Notes: generated from the letters alone by a model not told the origin. A stretch of 64,000 nucleotides of DNA from Periplaneta americana (GCF_040183065.1 NC_091123.1:106800821-106864820); one strand, 5' to 3'. Positions 47,634 to 62,448 are shown, counted from the stretch's first letter. A program made the numbers and translations.

Positions 47634-48400
47634 ATGATAAAACTAAAGCATAAAAAGTCTCACCATTGTGAACCAGCAGGAAATATAGGCTGCTCATTGG
47701 AATCACAACCAAGTGACCTTCTTTATAGCATATGTATAGGCTGCTGCAACTTTTCATTCTTTGTCATGGTGTCTGAAGAACTGACACATGACAAACATTC
47801 AGTGAATGATTTGCTTAAATTGTTGCTTCAAGAACTATATCTACTGCAAGATGATGTAACAAGTCTGAAGTTCTTTTCTGAGAGTGCAGCGAGTTGTTTT
47901 AAAATTTGTTTCAAAATATTGCCCATTTTTATGAAGAATTTGTTCTCGAATATCTAGAGTGGAATTTTTTTTGCCAGTCACAGCAAGGGTGTAACTGATG
48001 ATGAGTCTTTTTTTCAATATTGTGCTGCCAAGTACACAAAAATTAATATCCGATTTCTGTCATCTGCTATCATAGAAACCAACAGGTTTAAGGAGAATAA
48101 TGTTCAATGGAGTAATCCTGCCAGTGTCATTGTTTACAAACATTTATTTGTTAATGAGCTTGTTGTACAAGCTGTACTACAAAATTGGTAGTACAGAATG
48201 TGGTCACATTCTCAATCCGAATTTTCAGCGGAAACTTGCTATTGGCCCATTTGTGCTGGTAAAATACTGTGGGAAAAAGTCAATAAAATCATATATTGCA
48301 CAAATAACTACATCATTTGTAACAGAATACAAAGTTCTCAATCTCCATCGCAATAATGAAGAAGCAGAAACCTATATTTTCCCATAAGGAAGACTGTTGT
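47634..48400 (+). pseudogene. Decayed transposase-like gene of the 46.4-kb element
   Basis: Open stretches in shifting frames read HDKHSVNDLLKLLLQELYLL, DVTSLKFFSESAASCFK, then in the next frame FFASHSKGVTDDESFFQYC and INIRFLSSAI. Later comes a C-terminal block IGPFVLVKYCGKKSIKSYI and YKVLNLHRNNEEAETYIFP. The pattern F(S).(S/G)A...FK followed by HSKG and then a GPFVLVKY domain resembles a family of unnamed arthropod and cnidarian proteins that I take to be transposases; I cannot attach a superfamily name from memory. An acceptor-like ttttgcag at 47620-47627 suggests an intron before it. Several frameshifts; non-functional. Confidence 0.5.
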
Positions 48401-48429
48401 TGGGTGGATATCACTCACATTACAGCCCT

Positions 48430-48590
48430 TGCAGAACAACCTCACTACGAGCAAATGCTGGGTAACTTTCAGTGCTGGACCCCGGACTCATTTCACCAGC
48501 ATTATCACCTTCATTTCATTCAGACGCTAAATAACCTAGATGTTGATAAAGCGTAGTAAAATAACCCAATAAAATAAAATAAAAAAACAA
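48430..48590 (+). repeat. SINE family A, 3' part
   Basis: Shares gcaaatgctgggtaactttc, ccagcattatcaccttcatt and tgttgataaagcg with the reverse copies at 256 and 4924. The tRNA-like head is missing. An A-rich tail ends it near 48588. Inserted in the 46.4-kb element after its gene. Confidence 0.8.
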
Positions 48591-48822
48591 CCTCACATTC
48601 AAGCTACTGACAACGTATTCGTTGTATGTTCAGTAATGTGTAGATGATCAATAGATTAGTGATTGTTTATTATAATAAATTGTGAAGTTGTTCTGTTCCA
48701 ATAATGATGTACAGTTTATAAGCATTTAAATTTTGCAATTTCAACATTATGATACATTTTGTGTTTCTGGTATATTTCTATCTCATAGTTAATGAATATA
48801 TAGTAAATTGTAATGGACATCA

Positions 48823-49204
48823 GGTGATTCTGTTACATTGAGGATTCTTGGCATAGTTCTTTTAGATGATGATGCTTATGTTCAAAACTTCCACTAACAG
48901 AATCAGTCTTAAGTACACTACTCTGAACTGTGTAACAGTTGTGTGTGTTTCTCCATGATTCACAGAAATCTGGATATTCGTTTCCATTCCCGCATGCCCA
49001 ATTGACATATGGATGATTCCGTTATGTTTCCATCATAAATTTTTTTCTAGATGTCAGGAAAATAAAATCTCATGTATTCCCTTCCTAAAAGTTGTCATGT
49101 GAGCAACTTAACATTCCTGTATTTCCATCTCCAGTATACTTATCTTCTGCACCTGCACTATTTCTAAACATTAGATCATTCTGTCAAATGGATGATTCTG
49201 TTAC
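48823..49204. repeat. Subterminal motif cluster, right
   Basis: ggtgattctgttac at 48823-48836, inverted ctaacagaatcagtc at 48894-48908, ggatgattccgttatg at 49011-49026, and gatgattctgttac at 49191-49204. Mirrors the left cluster on the other side of the gene. Confidence 0.8.
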
Positions 49205-50159
49205 GAATGGAATTGTCCCTTTCTGATATAAGAATAGGTGACTGATAATCAATAGCTACAGTTTATTTGTTAATTGAAATTAAAATTTCTTCATCAAACC
49301 TGTGTATTCATTTAATTGCACTTACGTCATATTAGTGGTAAGTGCATGTAAATGTATCATATTAGTAGGATGAGTTGAAAGTAGGCCTACGGTGTGGAAA
49401 CTGGACATATCTTGTAAATTGCGGTAAACTTACCATAAAAACCCATAATACCCCTATATGGCTTAAAATAATAAAAAAATGCCAGTACTTAAGGAAATAA
49501 AAAAGTGAACATCAAAATATATTCAGTACATATCGTATGGGTTGAATCTCCTTTTTTATTATAAAGTTTATATCAGCTTCGAGTTTACCCCAGTTTATGG
49601 TATGAAAAATAGTTAATTTCTGAGGAAATAGTGTGGAGTACTCCACTTTATAATATCTGCAATAAAAAAATATTGCCTCCCCCCCCCCCCCCGGCTAAGA
49701 CTGAAATGACGTCGTTGTTTTTGAGGCTACTAATATTGATTTTTCTCACAGGAAATAAGTACAGAGTTCAAATGATGCATAAATATATTTAGAAATAAAC
49801 TGAATTTGCCATCCAGGTTCGAAAAATTATGTACGGTATCTCAAACTATGATTCACTTGAAAGTAAGAAGCAGAAGGATTTAAGTTTATCCTTAATTTCT
49901 CGAACTTATAACTTTTTTCAGATTAACTAGGTGCAAAAGTCTTGTAGGTTTCTAAAATAAAATTAATAAGAACCATATACAGTTACTTCAGGGCATTTAA
50001 TAAACTAGCCTACACCTTATCATTTCTCTGCTGTATTATATGTACTCTACACACATTTAACTTGTCTGCTGCTGGAGTGCTATTGTCACTTCAGCTGTCG
50101 AATATTGGCAAAAAAAGTGTTGGAGTTGCGCGACTGTATGTATTAGACTGTGATTTTAC

Positions 50160-51049
50160 TATAGGTGTATAGTATTGTGACAGGTTAGATTAGATTAGCT
50201 TAGGTGTGTATTATGTAACAGATTTGGTTAGATGTGTAGTGTTATGTGAGAGGTGTTGGCGACATGGAAAACCCCTCTATTCCCTTCCATTATGTCACAT
50301 TCAGGAAATATGGCGGTGTTCTTCATTCACGCACGACTATTTTGCTAGGTATGTATTTGGGGTGGGCTAGGTGAGCTTACGGCTCTCTTAGTGATCACAT
50401 CCAATTTCCACTACTCTATACTATAAATCCTAGACATTTTCAAGGTATTTGAGCAGTTTTCTCTAGTGTCAAGTACAATAGTAACCTTCACTCTTCTTTT
50501 TTTCTCTATAAGGCTTTAGACATCGACCAAAGCACTTTGACACAAATGACCCATTCTACACTCCATAAACTAGAAATAAAGAAAATCGCAGTGGGTGACC
50601 AGTTTCACGATGTTGCTGGAGTTGGGATAGGTTAGGTTAATTTTGCACACTGCTTTACTTCCATTATGGCTTAACTTTGTCTTGAAGGATACAGAGAGGC
50701 TGCCAAATTACACCTTATACACTTAACCATACCAAAGGAACACTTGCAGTGATTATGCCAATATTATTTCTTTTCACGATGTGCACCTATATTTGCGAGA
50801 AAGTTATACCATATTCCATCTCAATTACAATAGCAAATAATAATGTAATTTATTTGTAAATAAAGGTGCACCCTAACCAGTTATTGTTTTTGCTATTGAT
50901 AGATTGCAAATGTAATCTTCTTTTCCATTAGAGTTCGTAATAAATAATTAATAATCTAGGTTAGTACTGTTTCAAATGAAGAAGTACGGCAGTGAATGGA
51001 GCTTTTCTATTTGTTTAACAAAATATAACATGTCAGAGTTCTGTTTCAG
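50160..51049 (+). promoter_or_regulatory. Upstream region and possible 5' UTR exon of SEC61G
   Basis: The first coding exon begins at an acceptor, so a non-coding exon must lie upstream. A candidate ends at gctag/gtatgt near 50348. It is preceded by ggaaatatggcggtgttc (50305-50322), which has the aatatggcgg core of a YY1-like start-site motif often found at housekeeping genes. Tentative. Confidence 0.35.
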
Positions 51050-51162
51050 ACCTTAACTTGAAGTGAGAATGGACCAGATTACGAAGTTCGTGGAACCAGG
51101 TCGCCAGTTTGCCAAGGACTCCATTCGTCTAGTAAAGAGATGCACTAAACCTGATAGGAAAG
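51050..51162 (+). CDS. Sec61gamma: SEC61 gamma subunit, first coding exon
   Basis: After the acceptor ttctgtttcag a short leader precedes ATG 51069. The frame reads [18 protein letters not shown] then [13 protein letters not shown] and one base before the donor GTATAG (51163). This is the cytosolic N-terminal half of the small tail-anchored gamma subunit of the ER SEC61 translocon, about 68 aa in all. The second half, a single membrane span that clamps the SEC61 alpha channel, is not found before 64000. The intron must therefore exceed 12.8 kb, unless that exon is absent and this is a broken copy. The intact splice sites, absence of mutations and 5' UTR intron argue for a real gene. Confidence 0.9.
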
Positions 51163-51239
51163 GTATAGTACAATCCTAATTTATTTTGAAATATGGGTAT
51201 GTACAATTTACTAATTACATTGTGTTAGTCTAGAAATGA

Positions 51240-51490
51240 ATGGAAGTGTGTGGATATGGAGAAGAATGGAGCATGTGAAATGAACATACAAAATGTGGAA
51301 TAAAACTGTACTGGAAAGAGTTGATAATGAAAGAATAATGCTGAGACTGATCAGGAAGAGAAAAATAAATTGGCTGGATCACTGGCTAAGAAGAACTTGC
51401 CTACTGGAGGATGTATTGAAAGGAATGGTGAACGAAAAAAAAGTTTGAGGCAGAAGAAATATCAGATAATAGATAATACCACATGATAGA
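51240..51490 (+). pseudogene. LINE fragment (family L3)
   Basis: The sequence gagaagaatggagcatgtga to cagaagaaatatcagataat reads, with frameshifts, like a polymerase C-terminus (R..RMEHV, LIRKRKINWL, RRTCLLED.LKGMVN, RQKKYQIID). Same family as 55860-56070 and 63200-63365. Confidence 0.6.
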
Positions 51491-51952
51491 ATCCAAGGAA
51501 GTGTCACTGTTTTCCCGATCAATAAGTTGGATGACATAATAAACTTATATGACGTCACGTATATCAGCACATTACATTTCAAATACGAAAAACTGTTTTA
51601 ATTTTAAAAATGTGGCAATTTAACTTACCTCAATAAGATTAATGGATTACTATAGGGAGTAGTGTAGTGAATCGATTTTAGTATATATTATGTATAACTT
51701 AGTAACACATATTGATAGTGGATAAATGTAGTAATGCTGTCATTTGGTATTTATCATATTAGTTCCTTGTACAATGTTAAGTTAATTCGTGATCTATTTG
51801 CCATATTAACTGTAATAGGGTTAATAGCAAACTAATGAATTCAGTTCTATTAGGCCTATATAATAATAAAGTCATATGTTTGATACCTTTGGAAGTATTT
51901 TATGTTAATTGTGCGTAAGTGTAATTTTTAAGGGTTTGTTCATCAACGAATT

Positions 51953-52040
51953 TGTAGCGCAATGGCTATGATAGGTCCTAGGCTCGAATCCCGGTGTATT
52001 TAAAGATAAGTCAGATATTCCAATTTAATATAAAGTAGGT
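51953..52040 (+). repeat. tRNA-like SINE head fragment
   Basis: An A-box-like tagcgcaatggc and a B-box ggctcgaatcccgg are 25 bp apart with no acceptor stem; a SINE head rather than a tRNA gene. Confidence 0.5.
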
Positions 52041-52590
52041 ATTAGAATAAGTAATTAGATGAAGAAGATAGAAGTAGAGGAAAATATATGAGGAAGGGAA
52101 AGCAATGAAATGGTGTAGGGTGGGAGAAAGAAAAGTGGGCACCTCCAATTAAATTCATGTATTTTATTAAGTATTGCCATTGTGCATGACATCATATATC
52201 ACGTCATTGATATTCTGTTGGTCTGGAAAAACAGCAACTGATTTTTGGATTTTACTGGAGAGGAGTTACTTCTGGAAAAGAATTCATGATGAGGAATAAT
52301 GGCAAGATAGAACTTTGTGGAGAAGGTTATGTTCTGATATGACCATAACTATTTGGAAACTCTAATGATGAGGATAATGACTACTCATTTTGCTTTTAAA
52401 TTAGTCAAATCAAACGACTAATGTAATCGTTTTGACTTACATATAGTCCTACACTCTACTTATTTCTGAGTTACTGCTGTCCATTTTGTCACTCGAACTA
52501 GTGCTGCTGCTTGAGCTTTCAAGTGAAATAATTAGCTCCTCCACATTGTTTTCCATAGTACTTTCTTGTGTTCGTGTTTTATTAATAACT

Positions 52591-54620
52591 AGCTGTACCC
52601 GTGTGCTCCACTGCACTTGTTAGAAATAAGTATAAAGTAATTACATAATTAAAATAGGACATCTGGTCCAGGGAACATTCGTGTTTGATAGAAGGATAAA
52701 TCGTTTAATATGCTACTTAATTTAAATTGTATTTAAATAATTAAAATGTGATAATTTTGGTCAAGAATCCACTCATTTGGTGCAATGATAATTCCTTTAA
52801 CATGTTTCTTAATTATTACATGCAAATAATTAAAATATGATCATTTGGTTCAGAGAACATCCGTTCATGGTGCAAGGATAAGTCGTTTAACATTTTTCTA
52901 AATTAGTCTTGAATGCATCCTTTAATAAATCACTCCAAATTAATTGAATTGATTGTGTACGAAGATAATTTTTATGTTAACCTTACTGTGCATTTTTTTT
53001 TTGTTAAGTTTATTTTATTCACGCCTTAACATCTGTGGTCATGTCGCGTGTTTAGAATGTGTGGGTATACGGGTATGAGTAGGCTGTTTTTACTCTTGTT
53101 GAGTTCCTGTTTCTATTGTGTGTTGTAGATGGCTTGTGTTCATGTAACTGATTATAGACTTTGATTAATGTTTTTGGTATTGCTAATTGAGGCGGTGATG
53201 AATCATGGCATGTATCTTTCTAATCTGGCATTTGTCTTTATGACTAAGGGAAATTGTGAAAAACCCCAGTCAGATTGGTCGGCCACGGGGTTTGTACACT
53301 GGACCTCCCGAATGTGTGTCTCATATGCTACCGTCTGAGCCAACTCGCTTGGTTGTGTATCATTGTTTATGCAAATAAAAAAATGAGGTACCCTACATAA
53401 ATATTATTTTAAGAAACACAGGAAACGAATATGGGTCAATTATGAGCGCAGGAATGCCATTTTGAAAATAACTCGGCTCCAGTGAGCTCTGTGGTAAAAT
53501 GCTTATTTATTATAGGCTGTATGGACCAGTAAAAGTACTCATCTTTACGACAAAACTCTTAACTATTATGTTCTGTGAATAAAAAGAAATTTAAGTGTAT
53601 AAAATTACAGTATTTTATGTGGACCAAATAAAGTTGCAATAATCAACTTATACAATATTTCGACAGAATGTAAAGTTTTCTGTGCATGAAGATCTATTTT
53701 CATCTTACCTCAGTCCTCATATGTAGTATTACATCCTTCTAGAGAAACTACAAATTTCAAATAGTGAAGGAATTATCCAAATTAGCTTCTGATATTCATA
53801 CAAACACACAAATATTCTCTGTATATTAATATTGATAAATGTCAAGGCCGCCTTAAATAGACGGAGTCATTTGTTTTTATTTCATTATAGCCATTGACGT
53901 TGTTCCTGCAATAACTCCTATGTGACATATCGATTTTCAGATTTTTGCTCTATTAAATGACTTAAATAGTTATACAGCAAATAAAACAATCTCCTATATG
54001 TAATTATATTTCTTTCTTTCGAAAATGTAAGAATTCATGATCTCCTATATACCACTGCCATAGAATGAATAAAATTAAATGTGTTTTTTCTTCCTACTCA
54101 AAAATTTTATATTTTGCACATAGGCGTTACGGAACGATACTATAATCTGAGGCAGCGGTGAAAATGTATTGTATTGTTATTTTAAAACTCTTGTATATCC
54201 TTAAATATCAACCCTATCAACATTTCGCTTGGAATAAAACTTATCGGAAATCATTTTTAAAGAAACTTTTGTTATGTAGCATTTTTCACAGAAATCAATA
54301 ATAAGCGAGATATTTCGATTTATTTAATTCAGTCCTCCTATAACCCCCCTTTTAAAATAAAGTATTTTGAATGCCATATAGCCTAAAAACTAAGTTACAA
54401 CGAACTTAATTTATATTCCAGTTTTCATCAAAATCTGTTCAGCCATTATCACGTGAAAAGGTAACAGACAGACAGACAGACATACATACATACAAACAAA
54501 AATTTCAAAAAAGCGATTTTCGGTTTCAGGATGATTAATTATACATGTTAACACCAATTATTTTTGGAAAAGCGAAAATTACCAGAAAAATTTCGGTTAC
54601 AGATTTATTATTAGTATAGA
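52591..54620. repeat. Long dispersed element with 'actagctgtacccg' and 'attattagtatagat' ends
   Basis: Starts actagctgtacccgtgtgct and ends ttattattagtatagat, a pair of termini I recognise as recurring across arthropod genomes. The right part has cagccattatcacgtgaaaa, a gacagacagacat run (54466-54490), and tttcaaaaaagcgattttcg. Class not resolved. A SINE is nested at 53130-53360. No coding sequence. Confidence 0.5.
53130..53360 (-). repeat. tRNA-derived SINE, family E
   Basis: The minus strand reads gcgagttggctcagacggta (A-box region, about 53355-53336), then gaggtccagtgtacaaaccc in place of the B box, then a body tcacaatttcccttagtc. Same plan as widely spread insect SINEs; diverged. Confidence 0.65.
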
Positions 54621-55315
54621 TGAATGTAGCTTTCATTTGGCAGATCTCTTTCTGTTTAGTGTTTATAAATGTGGTAGTCCCCCATCCATAAACACATGGA
54701 GTATCCGCGAGTGACATTATTAATACTGTATAGTCTCTGTCGGAATGTTGAGGTGTATAGTAATGTAAGGCAGTTTTTTAGCTATCTCATTTCGTTTTAC
54801 TTTTAATGAGAATATAATTTACTGTATTTGAAATTTTTAAGTCGCTTATAATATTTGTGTTACGATGTTATTTCAAAATTAAAAGGAAAAACAATAATTG
54901 AGAGTCATGAAATTGTGGCCAATGTTTATGAGTTCATGAAAAATGTGGCAAGTAATAAAAACGAAACCTGTTTAACCGGGATATATGGATTAAAAAATGC
55001 AGAAATAAAATAAATACAAGTATAAATCTAACAAATTAAAATTGGTGACACCAGCATATCTCCTGATACTTGAAATCTTCAAGGTAAAACATTAGGTCTA
55101 CATAGACAGAAACGGCTAACTATGGATAACACTTATAATTTCATAAAGGTAAAGATAAATAGAAAATTCGTTTTCAATGGCATTTAACAAACAAATTTAG
55201 AAAATGCAAAAGTGCAAAACGACTGTTTGTTATTTAGTTCGAGAGTGGGAGAAATGAAATATGACTAATTAATTTTTATTATTATCAGGTGTTCGTCCTT
55301 TTTATTTATTAGATT

Positions 55316-55350
55316 ACTTCAGCTATAATAATAATAACAACAACAATAAG
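55316..55350. repeat. Short (AAT)n/(AAC)n run
   Basis: Directly precedes dispersed repeat family F copy 3, as a tail in the same relation seen in copy 2. Confidence 0.7.
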
Positions 55351-55354
55351 TGCT

Positions 55355-55560
55355 GGCCTCATATAGAAGTGAACTATCATCCAACCAGTACTGTGTGGTT
55401 AGCACTATGATCCCCCTAGCCGTTAGAGCTGATTTTCGAGCCGTACCTATGCTATATAGCTCCCCAAATTCATCATGATGCTGAGTGCACGTTTGTCTTG
55501 AACTGAATGAAGATGGATGATCACCCAGAAAACTGACAGACTTGAGCTTTGTTTTCAGGT
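55355..55560 (-). repeat. Dispersed repeat family F, copy 3
   Basis: Shares ctatcatccaaccagta, gtgtggttagcactatgat and ccccaaattcatcatg with the copy at 6339 in the same orientation. Confidence 0.6.
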
Positions 55561-55859
55561 AAAGCATCGGGCAAGTTGTTAAATTAATGTAGAAGCACAT
55601 CTGTTGTAACTGAAGATTTTTCCTCAGACTTGCATCATCTCTTGATTAGTGCGGATAGAAAACTGTGATATAGCTGACTGTTAATTCGCGACCATTGCCA
55701 CAAGTCTCCCATTGCAAAATAGAATCCATCCACTCCTGCTTGCAATAGAATAACAACACAATTTCATATCTCGTTGTAAAAAAAGAACCAATGTGCTCTT
55801 ATTTGCAATAGCATATCAACATAATTTCACGATTTCCCATTGTAAAAAAGATTCATTCA

Positions 55860-56070
55860 TAGTTTTCTGTCGAAGGGCATGTCTTTCACTGCAAACCTAG
55901 CATTCTCCAATCTTTTCTATTTTTTTTGCCTTTCTCTTAGTCTCTGCATACTATCTTTATTTCGTAATATTAACTATCGTCTGATAATCTTATTTTGCCC
56001 CGTTCACCATTCTTTCCAGCTCATTCTTCAGTACGCTGTTTCTTCTTAGCCAGCAAACCAGCCAATTTTT
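55860..56070 (-). pseudogene. LINE fragment (family L3)
   Basis: Minus translation gives NWLVCWLRRNSVLKNELERM, YAETKRKAKKIE and CSERHALR, the family L3 polymerase C-terminus also seen at 51240 and 63200. Confidence 0.55.
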
Positions 56071-56094
56071 TTTCACGATATTTCATTGTGAAAA

Positions 56095-56445
56095 AGAACC
56101 CATCTGCTGTTATCTACAACAACAAAATACTTACAATGCAATGCATACCAAAAGCCTGAACAGACCAGACCAGACATAATCTATCACTGTTCCTAGACCT
56201 TAAGAAAACTTGCTTTCTATCAAAAAGCATAGCGAAGTATGTACAAGTAATACAGAATCTTAAACAATCCAAACCTAACCTGTCACTGATCCTCGACTTT
56301 ATAAAATCTCGTTTCCTATCCATACAGGTCCTACTTATCTACCGAAAAACTTGTATATGCAAGGCATACCGAAAGTCTAAACAAACCAAAACTAACCTGT
56401 CACTGCTCCTAGACCTTAACGAAGAGTACTTTCTGACAAGCACAA
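56095..56445. repeat. Degenerate ~100-117-bp tandem repeat
   Basis: ctatcactgttcctagacctta (56182), ctgtcactgatcctcgactt (56281) and ctgtcactgctcctagacct (56398) start three units. Flanking blocks gcataccaaaagcctgaaca and gcataccgaaagtctaaaca are also repeated. Confidence 0.75.
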
Positions 56446-57092
56446 AACTAATCATAGTAAATCATCCATTCTCTTATAAACTCAGTACCTAAATCCAACA
56501 GAAAATAGTTCCAAAATCTGCTTCATTCTACAATGTCTGGGCATTCTAGTAACACTTTACAACTATTAATTTTTGTATATTTAAACCCTAGTTCTTTAAC
56601 TACAGTTCTGAGGGAAGTTGTCACAAGATTATCAAGAGTTGGGTGCTTCTTTCTTGCATAATAATAAATGTGACAGATTGTTCCATGTTAAAATGCGTCT
56701 AGTTTTGTGTTGTGTTTTCTGGGTTCCCAATTGGGCTGCACCTCCCTTTTCTTCCACATGCTGTTTTTCCATCCTAATTTTTGAGATGGTATTTGTGTAT
56801 TTTCATCACTGCTGTTCTGTGTGTTACGGGAGCTGGCAACTTATAAAACTCAATTTTCGCTAATGTATTGGAAGGATCATTCTTTGACAACAGTCGAAAA
56901 AACTGGAAGTCCGTGCAATTTCTAGAATTGGAAGTATCTCTGTTAGTAATGGAGGCTATTTCTGGCCATTACTTCAGGGGTGGCTTGCCTCTCGCGAAGT
57001 TAGATCCTACTCATTTAAATGGCGTGGTGCAAGACAGATTGCTTCGGTGTGTATTTATGGTCTTCTTTATTCTTCGTAATGAATATGGAGAA

Positions 57093-57450
57093 TGTTCGTC
57101 TGTATATGTTTGAACCAGAAGTCGATGGGAAAAAAGATATGGAACAAGCCAACAGCAGACCTGAGCTAGGAGGAAATAAACGAAACAACATAAACTGGTG
57201 TGAATGCGAAATGTGCGTAACTTATGCCAAAATCGGAAGAAGATGTGTGCTGGCATGATAGTGAACTTATTACCTACTTGCGAGGGAGTGCATTATGTGC
57301 AACATCAACCTCAATAGTATAATTTTAAATTTAGATACTAACCATAGCTATACACACAAAGATGATGCACGCTATAACAGATTTTGAAAGACAAGAACTA
57401 AGTAATATTATGAATAGAGACAGGATTTTCATGCACTATCAAATCATAAA
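57093..57450 (+). pseudogene. P2X7-C-like zinc-binding ORF remnant
   Basis: Reads YMFEPEVDGKKD, then INWCECEMCVTYAKIG. In shifted frames CWHDSELITYLREGVHYVQHQ and DARYNRF follow. The order FEP, WC.C..C, ..C.C, H.. and a terminal segment fits the small zinc domain related to the P2X7 intracellular tail that accompanies some THAP/Kolobok transposons. Stops and frame changes make it non-functional. A host gene copy is the alternative, but the decay argues against it. Confidence 0.4.
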
Positions 57451-57734
57451 ATATGCATACATCCATGCACTATCAAAATTGAAACTTACATTTTATTTGC
57501 GAATGGCACAATGTACTACTAACAGTCTTTCCAAATTTCTAAGATATTCTTTTCTCTTGATCCACTGTGTCACAAAATCTCTTCTCGAACATTTAATCGG
57601 GGGCATTACAACACTTCACAGATCACCACAGAACACGAATACAGTAGCTAATCCACAAAACATCTGTACATGTAGCCTACTACAGACCTTCTATCTATTT
57701 GTCTATCCAAATTAAAGGCATATTAGGAGAAGCA

Positions 57735-58470
57735 ACCGCAAAAATCGTATTTCTGTCTTATCTCGTTGCTGAGAAATAGTGTTTCAAAATGTGTATACAT
57801 CAATTTGGGACACTGTATACTCAGCATCCTTCACATACACCCACAGGAAAGTCACTGGATGTAAAATCAGGTGACTTGAATGGCCACTTATTAAGTGCCA
57901 TGCGATTGATAGTAGCATGACCAATTCAATGACAAGGCAGATGATTTTTCAGGTTACACTGGACTGAATTGTGATAATGGGATGGTGTCCCAGTTTGTTG
58001 GTACAGGTACCTAGTCGTTGAAAGTCCTTATCCAGCTGTGGAATTAGCCACTGCTGCAGCATGTCAAGATGTCATTCCAGTTATGGTGTCCCCCCCATAT
58101 AGAAAAAGTGGCCAAAGACTGTGACATGACGCAAAAGACATTGATCTTGAGTGAATCTTGGACATTCTTACTAGTGGCATATAGATTCTTTGTCCTCATA
58201 CTTTAAGTTATACTGAAAAACCACGTGGCCTCCAAACTTTCGTCCTTCATGTTCACTTGCATCTCTATGCAGAACTGATTATGCATGGTCTTGTCATATG
58301 ATTTCAGGGTTTATATCAACTGCAATTTGTGTAGTTTGACAACCAGCTGCTTAGAAAGAATATGCCATATGGTTTTTTATGGGCGCTGCAGTTGATGATT
58401 GTTTTGATTCTGTGGACTTGTGAAAGCTTCTCTGATTCTCTTGGTATCTTCATCTCATATATGTGGCCAC
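57735..58470 (-). pseudogene. Mariner/IS630-type transposase remnant
   Basis: Minus translation in broken frames gives DMLQQWLIPQLDKDFQ, NKLGHHPIITIQ, WPFKSPDFTSSDFPVGVCE (the PRSPDLTP.DFFLWG block with decay), and an upstream EGRKFGGHVVFQYN. No ends recognised. Confidence 0.6.
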
Positions 58471-58785
58471 CTTAGGTTTTTTTTATTGTGCAGTCATACA
58501 CAATTTGTGCAGTAATAAAAAAATACAATAGAATACATGAAGACAATAATCTAATATTAATGAAAATTTGCATTGTTTAAGTTATTTGATACAATTGCAA
58601 AGTACAAATACCGATGGTATAAATAATTGTATGGCCTAGCTGAATTGTGTAGGAGTAATATGAAAAATTAACTTGTAAGAGTTATCATTATCGTAGAACT
58701 TCTTATTCTTTGTTGTTGTGGTATTATCCTCCTGTGGGCTGTCGTCTTGACATTTCCGAATATTATGTTCATGAAATAATCAAAA

Positions 58786-59777
<992 letters not shown>

Positions 59778-60170
59778 AGATACTAACTCAACCGAGTTGG
59801 CAACCCTGACCATTGTTGTTAATTTTCTTGCTAACAACTCTATTTTAAATAACAGTTATACACAGTTTAGGTTTGCTATACGCCCGCATTTTGTACTTGC
59901 AGTTTGTATTTTAAGATTTGTGTCTGTGTCCATATCGTACAAATAAACAAATGACGAATTGTCCGTATTTTCTGGTTTGAGCTCAGAAAGGAGAATAATA
60001 TTAAGTTGCAGCCACCAACAGTAATAGCCACTGTTTGTACTTCATGATTTTAACATACGTCAAAGACTAGAACATTGTAGTCACATATTACAAAGCTCAT
60101 TTCCAGGAGAAATATAATTCACCCCTGAGACAGCTAAACAGAAACTGGAAATACTGATCATAGTGATCAC

Positions 60171-62343
<2,173 letters not shown>

Positions 62344-62448
62344 GTGATCACATTGATCATTGAAGGTGAAACAAAAGAAGATATTTCGAAGAAAATATTC
62401 TGAATTTTATGACCATTGACTGCATTTCATATCTCGAACTATCTAAGA

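Larger units (their letters stand above)
46413..50152. mobile_element. Long-TIR DNA transposon of unresolved class
   Basis: Terminal inverted repeats of about 220 bp span 46413-46632 and 49935-50152. The outermost 30 bases differ at two positions (CACAGTATAATACATAC against CACAGTCTAATACATAC). Inside they continue through tcgcgcaactc, a tgacagtagtgctcc-like block, caagttaaatgtgtgtagag, tatatggttcttattaattt and acctacaagactttt. The element starts CAC and ends GTG. The flanking heptamers atgttac (46406-46412) and attttac (50153-50159) match at six of seven positions. A 14-bp motif, GRTGATTCYGTTAC, recurs in both subterminal regions. The interior has a decayed gene (47634-48400). It lies between the divergent NPC2-like and SEC61G genes. 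Confidence 0.75.

Noticed and set aside
46413..50152. Assignment of the long-TIR element to CACTA/Chapaev
   Set aside because: CAC/GTG ends fit, but the 2-, 3- and 4-bp flanks do not match and I could not recognise the transposase as belonging to that group.
54466..54490. Independent (GACA)n/(TACA)n microsatellite
   Set aside because: This run is part of the shared body of the 52591-54620 repeat family rather than a separate feature.
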